Assembly (NCBI GenBank): GCA_947581865.1
Contig: CANPWA010000019.1
Span: forward strand, 1 to 62,705
Direction: 5' to 3'
Source: an uncultured Acetatifactor sp.
GTDB taxonomy: Bacteria; Bacillota; Clostridia; Lachnospirales; Lachnospiraceae
Length of the DNA: 62,705 bases
In this document: piece by piece, positions 33,486 to 41,057 of the stretch
Position numbering within the stretch: position 1 is the stretch's first letter
How the letters are laid out: each line of letters opens with the position of its first letter
Position numbers and translations under genes: made by a program
The notes under the pieces: generated by a model
Database searches by the model: none
What the model was told of the DNA's origin: nothing
Seen by the model: the letters and a program-made list of their open reading frames with translations, nothing else

Positions 33486-34499
33486 ATGAATAAACCGATT
33501 GACATAGTTGTTCCCTGGGTTGATGGGTCCGATCCTAAGTGGTGTGAAGAAAAAGATTATTGGTATAACAAAATAAATCCGGACAGCAGATCAAATTCTA
33601 ATACAAGGTATCAGAGCTGGGATAATCTGAAATATTGGTTTAGGGCGGTAGAAAAATACATGCCATGGTTTCATAAGATTTATTTCATCACATATGGTCA
33701 TTTGCCGGATTTTTTGAAATTAGATCACCCCAGGCTTAGTGTGGTAAATCATAAAGAATATATTCCGGCCGAATATCTTCCGACATTTAATTCACATACA
33801 ATTGAGATGAACCTTCATAGAATACAGGGACTTGGTGAAAATATTATTTATTTTAACGATGATTTTTTCCCTTTAAAGATGGTAGATGAGGGCTACTATT
33901 ATCAGAATGATCATGTTTGTGATGAAGCGGTAGAAACGCCTATTATACCGCAGTTCTTTGGCAGTATTGCAAAGTTTACATGGAATGTGCGCGCTTTAGA
34001 TACGGCGGTGATCAACAAGCATTTTAACAAAAGAGAAGTGCAGAAGGCAAATTATGACAAGTGGTTTTGCGAAAGCTATGGGGATTTGCTGGACAGAAAC
34101 CGGTCCTTAAGTTACTGGGATAATTTTGTGGGGTTTAGAGATCCTCATGTGCCATCGGCACTGAAGAAATCTACGTTTGAAAAGATCTGGGAGGCTGAAC
34201 CGGACCTTTTAAGAGAGACCTGTGAAACTAAGTTTCGTAATTTTTCCGGTGTTAACCAGTGGCTGGTAAGATATTGGCAACTATGTGAAGGGGATTTTAT
34301 TCCCAGGAGAACACTTGGGAAATCCTATATAGTTACGATTGATAATTGCAGGGAAATCGCGGATGTGATCAGAAGACAGGAACAACCGATGATCTGTATC
34401 AATGAAGACTGCACACCTGAGGAATTTGAACAGATTAAAGCCCGGATCAATTCTGCTTTTGAAGAAGTGTTTCCGGAAAAATCAACATTCGAAAAATAA
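33486..34499 (+). CDS. Stealth-family phosphotransferase
   Basis: The 337-residue product shows the Stealth conserved regions: CR1 at the N-terminus (IDIVVPWVDGSDPKW), CR2 (IIYFNDDFFPL at about 117-127), and C-terminal blocks including KSTFEKIWEAEP and FSGVNQWLVRYW. Stealth proteins transfer sugar-phosphates, as in capsule hexose-1-phosphate polymers and human GlcNAc-phosphotransferase. It fits a phosphodiester-rich glycan. ATG at 33486 follows ATGGAGG. Confidence 0.88.
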   Translation: MNKPIDIVVPWVDGSDPKWCEEKDYWYNKINPDSRSNSNTRYQSWDNLKYWFRAVEKYMPWFHKIYFITYGHLPDFLKLDHPRLSVVNHKEYIPAEYLPTFNSHTIEMNLHRIQGLGENIIYFNDDFFPLKMVDEGYYYQNDHVCDEAVETPIIPQFFGSIAKFTWNVRALDTAVINKHFNKREVQKANYDKWFCESYGDLLDRNRSLSYWDNFVGFRDPHVPSALKKSTFEKIWEAEPDLLRETCETKFRNFSGVNQWLVRYWQLCEGDFIPRRTLGKSYIVTIDNCREIADVIRRQEQPMICINEDCTPEEFEQIKARINSAFEEVFPEKSTFEK

Positions 34500-34513
34500 G
34501 AAAGAAAAGCTTT

Positions 34514-35632
34514 ATGAGGATCAAGTGCGGTACCTTTGCGGGGATGGCAGAGGACATAATTTCGGAGAACAACAAAATTGTTATTTTTGGAGCGGGTGTG
34601 ATCGGCTCCACTGTCACGCCGGAGATTTTGAATAAATATGGCATCAGCTCTTTGGTTGAATGTTGCATTGATAATGACAGGACAAGATGGGGTACAGATA
34701 TAAAGATCGGTGACAGGGAGGTCAAAATATACAGCCCCGGTTTTTTAAATGAACTGTCAGATAAAACAACCATTCTGATAACCATAAGCAGATATTTCGG
34801 TGTATATGAGTGGCTTAGAAAGCTGGAATGTACCAGAAATATGTCTTGTTACATTATTCCGATGTTGTGTATAAAAAATTTCCACAGTGAAGGGAACCGG
34901 GGCGTATTCAGAACCAGTGAGCAACCGGTAATTCCCAAAAGACTGCACTATATGTGGTTAGGTGGAAATCCGCTCCCGGATAATTTGAAGAGGTGTATTG
35001 AAAGCTGGAAAAAATATTGCCCGGACTATGAGATCATACGCTGGGATGAGTCGAACTATAATGTTCATAAAAATGTTTTCATGTCAGAAGCTTATGATAA
35101 CGGCAGATATGGATTTGTGCCGGATTACGCCAGATTAGATATTCTTTATCATTATGGAGGGATATATTTAGATACAGATGTGGAATTGATCCGGGGACTG
35201 GATGACCTGTTGTATCAGGAAGCGTTTTGCGGTGTAGAAAAGTGGCAGGTAATCAATTTTGGAGGATGCAGCGGTGCGATAAAAGGGCATCGTGCATTGG
35301 AGCCTTTTTTAGAATGTTGGGAGGGAAGAAAGCTGATTAGAAGTGACAGGACTCTCGATAATATATCCAGCGGGTTAATAGACACCGGTATTGCCTTAAG
35401 AGCAGGTTATGAACTTAACGGGAAGAATCAAAGTGTCTTGGGGATGAACATTTACACTTACGACTATTTTCATCCATATGATTATATGTCCGGTCTGCTT
35501 GAAACAACGAGTGATACCTTTTCGATTCATCATTTCCAGGGGGGGTGGCTTGATGAAAAAGCGAGAGCGGATAATCTCAAGGCGATCAGATTGTATGAAG
35601 AACTGTTAAATTCTGCTGAAGATGTCGGATGA
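34514..35632 (+). CDS. GT32-like glycosyltransferase with N-terminal Rossmann-like domain
   Basis: The 372-residue product starts with a small nucleotide-binding-like domain (NKIVIFGAGVIGSTVTPEIL). A GT32/OCH1-type catalytic domain begins near residue 140 (IPKRLHYMWLGGNPLPDNL, then ARLDILYHYGGIYLDTDVEL with the DxD at 220-222). The ribosome binding site is weak (AAGAAAG). It lies 14 nt after the Stealth gene, so it is in the same operon. Confidence 0.83.
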   Translation: MRIKCGTFAGMAEDIISENNKIVIFGAGVIGSTVTPEILNKYGISSLVECCIDNDRTRWGTDIKIGDREVKIYSPGFLNELSDKTTILITISRYFGVYEWLRKLECTRNMSCYIIPMLCIKNFHSEGNRGVFRTSEQPVIPKRLHYMWLGGNPLPDNLKRCIESWKKYCPDYEIIRWDESNYNVHKNVFMSEAYDNGRYGFVPDYARLDILYHYGGIYLDTDVELIRGLDDLLYQEAFCGVEKWQVINFGGCSGAIKGHRALEPFLECWEGRKLIRSDRTLDNISSGLIDTGIALRAGYELNGKNQSVLGMNIYTYDYFHPYDYMSGLLETTSDTFSIHHFQGGWLDEKARADNLKAIRLYEELLNSAEDVG

Positions 35633-35680
35633 GGCGCCTGACAAATATAAATGGAAAGGATCCAAGGAAGGAAATTACAG

Positions 35681-36343
35681 ATGAATTTTGAATTGACGGC
35701 TTCCATGATGTGTGCCGATTATGGCAATTTGGAAAGAGAAGTGAGAGACTTGGAGCAGGCAGGTATTGATTCTTTTCATATTGATATCATGGATGGACGA
35801 TATGTGTCTAATTTTGCCATGTCTTTGAATGATATGGCATATATTCGCTCGGCTACGGATCTGCCTTTGGATGTGCATTTAATGGTGGAACATCCCAACA
35901 ATAATATACAGCTGTTCTTGGATCATTTGAAAAAAGGAGATACCGTATATATTCATCCGGAGGCGGAGTATCATCCCTCCGCCACTTTACAGAAGATCAT
36001 TGATGCGGGGATGATTCCCGGTATTGCCATTAACCCCGGCACCAGTATTGAGACGGTGATGGAGATGTTGGTCATTGTCAAGAAAGTGCTGGTTATGTCT
36101 GTCAATCCCGGCAATGCGGCTCAGATGTACCTGCCCTATGTAGGAAAGAAGATTGATAAACTTCTGACGATGAAAGAGGATATGGATTTTCATATTTATT
36201 GGGATGGCGCCTGCAGCGCGGAAAAGATTCAGACCTATGCGCCGAAAGGTGTGCGGGGATTTGTATTGGGAACCACGCTGCTTTTTGGAAAAGGAAGACC
36301 CTACGCGGAGTTGATTCGGAATATCAGGGAGATGAAATTTTAA
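35681..36343 (+). CDS. rpe: Ribulose-phosphate 3-epimerase family protein
   Basis: The 220-residue TIM-barrel protein has LTASMMCADYGNL, the metal-site HIDIMDGRYVSNF, DVHLMVEHP and a MSVNPGNAAQ phosphate loop. Housekeeping Rpe reads VNPGFGGQ here, so this is a divergent paralog specialised for the operon. It probably interconverts ketopentose (or related) 5-phosphates and feeds ribulose-5-phosphate to the next two genes. ATG at 35681 follows GGAAGGAAA. Its stop abuts the start of the cytidylyltransferase gene. Confidence 0.85.
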   Translation: MNFELTASMMCADYGNLEREVRDLEQAGIDSFHIDIMDGRYVSNFAMSLNDMAYIRSATDLPLDVHLMVEHPNNNIQLFLDHLKKGDTVYIHPEAEYHPSATLQKIIDAGMIPGIAINPGTSIETVMEMLVIVKKVLVMSVNPGNAAQMYLPYVGKKIDKLLTMKEDMDFHIYWDGACSAEKIQTYAPKGVRGFVLGTTLLFGKGRPYAELIRNIREMKF

Positions 36344-37024
36344 ATGAATATTGCTGTTATCTTAGCGGGGGGAACCGGTACCCGCATGGGTGGGGATATT
36401 CCCAAACAGTATCATGAGGTGGCTGACCGGCCCATCATTGCTTATTGTATGCAGACTTTAGAGGAGCATACGCAGATTGATGCCATACAGATTGTGGCAG
36501 AGGAGACATGGAGACCATTGATACAAAGATGGACGGGAGAGAAACTGAGAGGGTTTTCCAAGCCGGGTGTGAACAGACAATTATCTATCTTGAATGCTCT
36601 GGAGGATATTGAGACATATGCGTCATCGGAAGATGTGGTCCTCATTCAGGATGCAGCGAGACCGAACACCTCAGAAAAGCTCATCAGTGAGTGTGTCCGT
36701 CTTGCACCGGAGGAGGACGGCAGAATGCCGGTGCTGCCCATGAAGGATACCGTGTATCTGAGCGAGGATGGCAGCAGGGTGAGTTCTCTCCTTTGCCGGG
36801 AGCAGGTTTTTGCCGGGCAGGCGCCGGAGGCATTTCGGTTCGGGAAATATTTACAGGCAAACAGGGCGTTGCTTCCGGATCGTATCCTGCAGATGAATGG
36901 CAGTACGGAGCCGGCGGTCTTATCCGGTCTAAATATCAGTATGATCACCGGTGAGGAAGAGAATTATAAGATCACTACCATGGAAGATTTCAATCGGTTT
37001 TGCCGGAAGGTTGAGAACGGATAG
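36344..37024 (+). CDS. IspD/TarI-like cytidylyltransferase (probable CDP-ribitol or CDP-alditol synthase)
   Basis: The 226-residue product has the IspD-family loop ILAGGTGTRMGGDIPKQYH, IQDAARPN and a late GQAPEAF. It starts at the base after the epimerase stop. A true MEP-pathway IspD would not normally sit between an epimerase and an alditol-phosphate dehydrogenase. The context matches the TarI/Bcs1-type enzyme that makes CDP-ribitol from ribitol-5-phosphate and CTP. Other polyol-phosphates are possible. Confidence 0.8.
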   Translation: MNIAVILAGGTGTRMGGDIPKQYHEVADRPIIAYCMQTLEEHTQIDAIQIVAEETWRPLIQRWTGEKLRGFSKPGVNRQLSILNALEDIETYASSEDVVLIQDAARPNTSEKLISECVRLAPEEDGRMPVLPMKDTVYLSEDGSRVSSLLCREQVFAGQAPEAFRFGKYLQANRALLPDRILQMNGSTEPAVLSGLNISMITGEEENYKITTMEDFNRFCRKVENG

Positions 37025-37044
37025 GAAACAGGCAGGAGATTCGG

Positions 37045-38097
37045 ATGAAAGCTTATGTGTTAGAGGCGGTAAACAGATTGGTATGGAAGGATGTAGAGAT
37101 TCCCCCGTTGAAAGCAGGAGAAGTTTTGGTTGCGGTGAAAGCGACCGGCATCTGCGGTTCAGATATTTCCCGGATCTTTACCACGGGAACCTATCATTTT
37201 CCGACGATTCCGGGACATGAATTCTCCGGTGTAGTGGAGAAAGTATCTGGCCCGGTAGAACAGGAGTGGCTGGGAAAGAGAGTGGGTGTCTTCCCGCTCA
37301 TTCCTTGTAAGGAATGCCCTCAATGCAGAGCAAAGCAGTATGAGATGTGCGGGCATTATAATTATCTCGGTTCCCGCTGTGATGGCGGCTTTGCGGAGTA
37401 TGCGGCGGTGCCTGTGTGGAATCTCATCGAGCTGCCGGAGGGAGTGAGTTTCGAGGAGTCCGCCATGCTGGAGCCTATGGCAGTGGCAGTACATGCCATC
37501 AGACAGATGAATCTGAAGGTACAGGATACAGTGGCGGTGATCGGTTTGGGAACGATAGGAATACTGTTGACAATGTTTCTTAAAGAAATGGGTATCCGAC
37601 GGATATTGACGGTCGGAAACAAAGAGTTTCAGAGAGATATCATGGTTAAACAGGGAATATCGGCTGAGGATTATTGCGACAGCAGGCAATGTCAGGTAGA
37701 CCAGTGGCTGCAGCGCACAGCGGGTGCGGAAGGAATTGATGTTATTTTTGAATGTGTAGGAAAACAGGAAACTATCACGCAGGCAATTCAGAGTGTGAGA
37801 CCGGGCGGCAGGGTGCAGCTGGTAGGAAATCCTGCCTCAGACATTCTGCTGAAGCGGGATGTTTATTGGAGGATACTAAGGAATCAACTGATCGTTAAAG
37901 GCAGCTGGAACTCTTCTTTTACCCATGATGCAGAGGATGACTGGCATTATGTGCTGGAGCGTTTAGTCCAGAGAAGAGTGAACCCCGGGCAGTTTATCAC
38001 ACAAAAATTCCCCTTTGAACGATTGGGGGAAGGGTTTCAGATCATGCAGAATAAATCCCGGGAATATGTAAAAATAGAAGGGATTTTCGATTTATGA
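37045..38097 (+). CDS. Zinc-dependent alcohol dehydrogenase, probable pentulose-phosphate reductase (TarJ/GatD-like)
   Basis: This 350-residue medium-chain dehydrogenase has catalytic-zinc residues in TGICGSDISR and PGHEFSG, a structural four-cysteine zinc lobe (CKECPQCRAKQYEMC) and a coenzyme motif VAVIGLGTIGILL. The N-terminal half resembles galactitol-1-phosphate dehydrogenases. Next to the epimerase and cytidylyltransferase it probably reduces ribulose-5-phosphate to ribitol-5-phosphate, as TarJ does in teichoic acid synthesis. It is the last gene of the long plus-strand run. Confidence 0.8.
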   Translation: MKAYVLEAVNRLVWKDVEIPPLKAGEVLVAVKATGICGSDISRIFTTGTYHFPTIPGHEFSGVVEKVSGPVEQEWLGKRVGVFPLIPCKECPQCRAKQYEMCGHYNYLGSRCDGGFAEYAAVPVWNLIELPEGVSFEESAMLEPMAVAVHAIRQMNLKVQDTVAVIGLGTIGILLTMFLKEMGIRRILTVGNKEFQRDIMVKQGISAEDYCDSRQCQVDQWLQRTAGAEGIDVIFECVGKQETITQAIQSVRPGGRVQLVGNPASDILLKRDVYWRILRNQLIVKGSWNSSFTHDAEDDWHYVLERLVQRRVNPGQFITQKFPFERLGEGFQIMQNKSREYVKIEGIFDL

Positions 38098-38183
38098 GAT
38101 ATTGGAATATGACCGAAGCGGCAAGGCCAAAACGTGTATGGAATTTTTATGTCGGCTGCTATGCGGAAAGTTAAAAATTGTGC

Positions 38184-38212
38184 TTGCGTTCTTTCACAAA
38201 ACATGCTATATT
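38184..38212 (+). promoter_or_regulatory. Sigma-A promoter of the rpn-like gene
   Basis: TTGCGT, 17 nt, then TGcTATATT (extended -10 at 38204-38212). It lies in the 310-nt gap 38098-38407. Nothing else is evident in that gap except short GC-rich inverted repeats near 38275-38300. Confidence 0.65.
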
Positions 38213-38407
38213 TTACTATAAATAAAATCACTTCTTTTATATTATATCTGTTTTATACCGTGTCCGGTCATTGTGTCGGTTCCCGGACGCGGTTCCAGGC
38301 TTTCTGCCGGAAATTATCCAAAAAAATAATTGCAGAATACACATCCGGCAAAGGCTCATGCCCCTGTGAAAGGTGTGTCTTCTGACGCCCACACAGGAGG
38401 AAAACAT

Positions 38408-39568
38408 ATGAAGAATGAATTTGGCAACACCAACAGCAAGGATATCTGGAACAATCATCTGCTCTGTGCCCAGGTTCTGCGGAGCTATTCCGGAGTACCG
38501 CTCCTGGCGCATGTACAGCCGGAGGACATCACGGATGAGACGGAGAAACTCCGACCGTTTCTGGGAGTGGAGTTCGAGGGGGACGCGGTGAAGAAGGTGC
38601 GGATTACACAGCCCGCAGGATGGACGGTATCTGTGCAGCCGGTATCGGAACTTCCGGTGTATGTGGTGGCTTTGTTGGAGCACAAGAGCAGTGTGGATTA
38701 TGATGTGTGTTTCCAGCTTTTGAAGTACATGACAGGCATCTGGGCTCTCTACCGCAACGAGCAGAACAGACAAACCCCGGGTGCCAGCGGGAGGAAGGGG
38801 TTCCGTTACCCGTTGATAATCCCTATTGTGTACTATGAGGGCAAGGAGAACTGGACGGCGGATATGCACTGGAGGGACCGGGTGGAGAATTACGAGCTGT
38901 TCGGGGAGTATGTGCCGGATTTTACTTATCATGTGATCAACCTGCATAAGTACAGCGCGGAGGAGCTTTTGTCCCGGGAGGAGGAGCTGTCGCTGGTGAT
39001 GTTGTTCAACCGGGTGCAGACGGCGGAAGATCTGGATTTTCAGAAATTTCCCAAAGAGCAGAGAGAGACCGCACGGAGAATTTTACAGAAAGCACCGGAG
39101 GCGGTGCTTCGACTGCTCACAGAGATGGTGTATCATTTCGGATTAAAACTTCATGTGCCGGAAAAGGATCTGCAGCGCTATGTGAAGAATGTGGAGGACA
39201 GAAATATGGGAGAACTATGGGCTAATATGGATGAAATCAATATACAGGAGGCATGGGATAATTTGGCTAAGGCACGAAATGATGTCGCCGAGGCGGAAAA
39301 AGACGCTGCCAGGGCAAGAAAGGATGCCGCCGAGGCGCAGGAACATCTGACTAAGATTCAGCTTGAACTGGCTGCAGCACAGGAGAGCCTGGAAGAAAGG
39401 GAGCGGAGCCTGGAGGAGACTGAGCGGAGTCTGGAGGAGACCGAGCGGAGCCTGGAGGAGACCGAGCGGAGCCTGGAGGAAAGGGAGCGGAGTCTGGAGG
39501 AGAGAGATCAATTGATTGCGGTTCTACAGGAGGAGATTTTCCGTCTGAAGTCCCAGTCACCCACTTGA
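38408..39568 (+). CDS. Rpn/PD-(D/E)XK-type nuclease (recombination-promoting nuclease, transposase-31 family)
   Basis: The 386-residue product has the Rpn core: LPVYVVALLEHKSSVDYD with E91-x-K93, FQLLKYMTGIW and YPLIIPIVYYEGKENW. The family includes E. coli RpnA, a DNA endonuclease that promotes recombination. The C-terminus has an Ala/Glu-rich coiled coil followed by about five near-exact seven-residue repeats of the type RSLEETE (about residues 328-365). ATG at 38408 follows ACAGGAGG. It lies between glycan genes with its own promoter and is probably a mobile insertion into the island. Confidence 0.88.
   Translation: MKNEFGNTNSKDIWNNHLLCAQVLRSYSGVPLLAHVQPEDITDETEKLRPFLGVEFEGDAVKKVRITQPAGWTVSVQPVSELPVYVVALLEHKSSVDYDVCFQLLKYMTGIWALYRNEQNRQTPGASGRKGFRYPLIIPIVYYEGKENWTADMHWRDRVENYELFGEYVPDFTYHVINLHKYSAEELLSREEELSLVMLFNRVQTAEDLDFQKFPKEQRETARRILQKAPEAVLRLLTEMVYHFGLKLHVPEKDLQRYVKNVEDRNMGELWANMDEINIQEAWDNLAKARNDVAEAEKDAARARKDAAEAQEHLTKIQLELAAAQESLEERERSLEETERSLEETERSLEETERSLEERERSLEERDQLIAVLQEEIFRLKSQSPT
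39394..39500 (+). repeat. 21-bp tandem repeat inside the rpn-like gene
   Basis: Roughly five copies of a 21-bp unit of the type GAGCGGAGCCTGGAGGAGAC encode the heptad RSLEETE/RSLEERE. Copies differ by single bases. Copy number could change by slippage without breaking the frame. Confidence 0.8.
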
Positions 39569-39696
39569 AAAAAACTTCCCTTCAGGCGGAATAAAACCGA
39601 AAAAGGAATTGACAAATTTGCACTGGTCAAAGAGAAGAAATATGGGATTGCGGATCTGTTCAATGCCGTGCTGAGAAAAACACAATTTTCCCGCCC

Positions 39697-39726
39697 TTGA
39701 CATCCCCGTTTTATACATGTTAGTAT
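39697..39726 (+). promoter_or_regulatory. Sigma-A promoter of glf
   Basis: Perfect TTGACA at 39697-39702, 18-nt spacer, TGtTAGTAT (extended -10). The 220-nt gap before glf also holds a 43-codon open stretch in frame with, but after, the rpn stop. It has no start codon or ribosome site. Confidence 0.65.
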
Positions 39727-39788
39727 ACCTTTAATTTATATAATTTTGCAGCGATTTTTATAGTGAGGCAAGGGCGGAGGAATAAAGG

Positions 39789-40940
39789 ATGGAATATGAT
39801 TATCTGATCGTAGGGACGGGGCTTTTCGGTGCGGTGTTTGCCCATGAGATGAAGAAGGCCGGAAAGAGCTGTCTGTGCATCGACAAAAGAGATCATATCG
39901 GCGGTAATATCTATACGCAGGAGCAAAACGGCATTCAGGTACATAAATACGGGGCACATATTTTTCATACCTCTGATCGCAGGATTTGGGAGTATGTGAA
40001 TCAGTTTGCGGAGTTTAATCATTATATCAATTCCCCGGTGGCAGTATACAGGGATGAGCTTTATAATCTCCCTTTTAACATGAATACCTTCAGCCGGATG
40101 TGGAATATCCGCACACCCCGGGAAGCGCAGGAGATCATTGAGAGACAGAGAACGGAATGTCATGTGGACAATCCCCGGAATCTGGAGGAACAGGCGTTGT
40201 CTCTGGTAGGGCGGGATGTGTATGAGAAACTGGTGAAAGGCTATACCCAGAAGCAGTGGGGAAAAAGCTGTACGGAGCTTCCCGCATTCATCATTAAGCG
40301 TCTGCCGGTCCGCTTTACTTATGATAATAATTATTTCACGGATCCATGGCAGGGGATTCCCGAGGGAGGCTATACGGCTGTCATCGAAAAACTGCTGGAG
40401 GGGGTTCCGGTACGGCTGGGAGTCTCCTATGAGGATTTTGTGAAAAGAGAGCATGCCAAGGTGCCCGGGCATATGGGAAGCGGGTGCGGCAAAAAAGCGG
40501 ATGTGATATTTGACAAAGTGCTTTACACGGGCATGATAGACGCGTTTTTCGATTACAGGCTAGGGGCTCTGGAATGGCGTTCACTGCGGTTTGAGGAGGA
40601 ATATCTTCCGGATTGTGACAATTACCAGGGCAACGCCGTGGTCAACTATACGGAGCTGGCAGTGCCTTACACCCGTATCATTGAGCACAAGCATTTTACC
40701 TTTGGAACCGGGAAGGGGACGGTGATCACCAGAGAGTATCCTGCACAGTGGGATCGGGGCGAAGAACCCTATTATCCTGTCAACGATGAGAGAAACAATG
40801 CGTTGTATGAGAGGTACCGGGATCTGGCGAAGCAGGAAAAGAATGTATTGTTTGGAGGGAGACTGGGACAGTATTGCTATTATGATATGGACAAGGTCAT
40901 AGCGGCGGCACTGGATATGGCTGCCCGGGAACTGGGATGA
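39789..40940 (+). CDS. glf: UDP-galactopyranose mutase
   Basis: This 383-residue flavoenzyme converts UDP-galactopyranose to UDP-galactofuranose, the donor for galactofuranose in bacterial glycans. Visible marks are the FAD loop YLIVGTGLFGAVFAHEM, RDHIGGNIYT, GAHIFHT and the substrate-site region RLPVRFTYDNNYF. Length matches the family. It has its own promoter and stands alone after the rpn-like gene, ending at a bidirectional terminator. It suggests galactofuranose in the surface or flagellar glycan. Confidence 0.95.
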   Translation: MEYDYLIVGTGLFGAVFAHEMKKAGKSCLCIDKRDHIGGNIYTQEQNGIQVHKYGAHIFHTSDRRIWEYVNQFAEFNHYINSPVAVYRDELYNLPFNMNTFSRMWNIRTPREAQEIIERQRTECHVDNPRNLEEQALSLVGRDVYEKLVKGYTQKQWGKSCTELPAFIIKRLPVRFTYDNNYFTDPWQGIPEGGYTAVIEKLLEGVPVRLGVSYEDFVKREHAKVPGHMGSGCGKKADVIFDKVLYTGMIDAFFDYRLGALEWRSLRFEEEYLPDCDNYQGNAVVNYTELAVPYTRIIEHKHFTFGTGKGTVITREYPAQWDRGEEPYYPVNDERNNALYERYRDLAKQEKNVLFGGRLGQYCYYDMDKVIAAALDMAARELG

Positions 40941-40977
40941 GATATCAGAAAAATTTCTGTCCGGATTGATGTCGGTA

Positions 40978-41030
40978 AAAAACCGGCTTGTAAACAGTCT
41001 GGTTTGCCAAACTGTTACGAAGCCGGTTTT
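40978..41030. terminator. Bidirectional terminator between glf and the FliD-like gene
   Basis: AAAACCGGCTT ... AAGCCGGTTTT with inner AACAGT / ACTGTT makes a long stem, with A-runs before and T-runs after, so it can serve both convergent genes. Confidence 0.85.
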
Positions 41031-41057
41031 GTAATTCCTTCCGCTGACAGCTTTGGT

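Noticed and set aside
39394..39500. Possible CRISPR-like array
   Set aside because: Repeats are 21 bp, contiguous, and code for heptads inside a protein. No spacers exist.
39569..39699. A 43-codon open stretch in frame after the rpn stop (ends NAVLRKTQFSRP)
   Set aside because: No start codon or ribosome site; likely chance or a relic.
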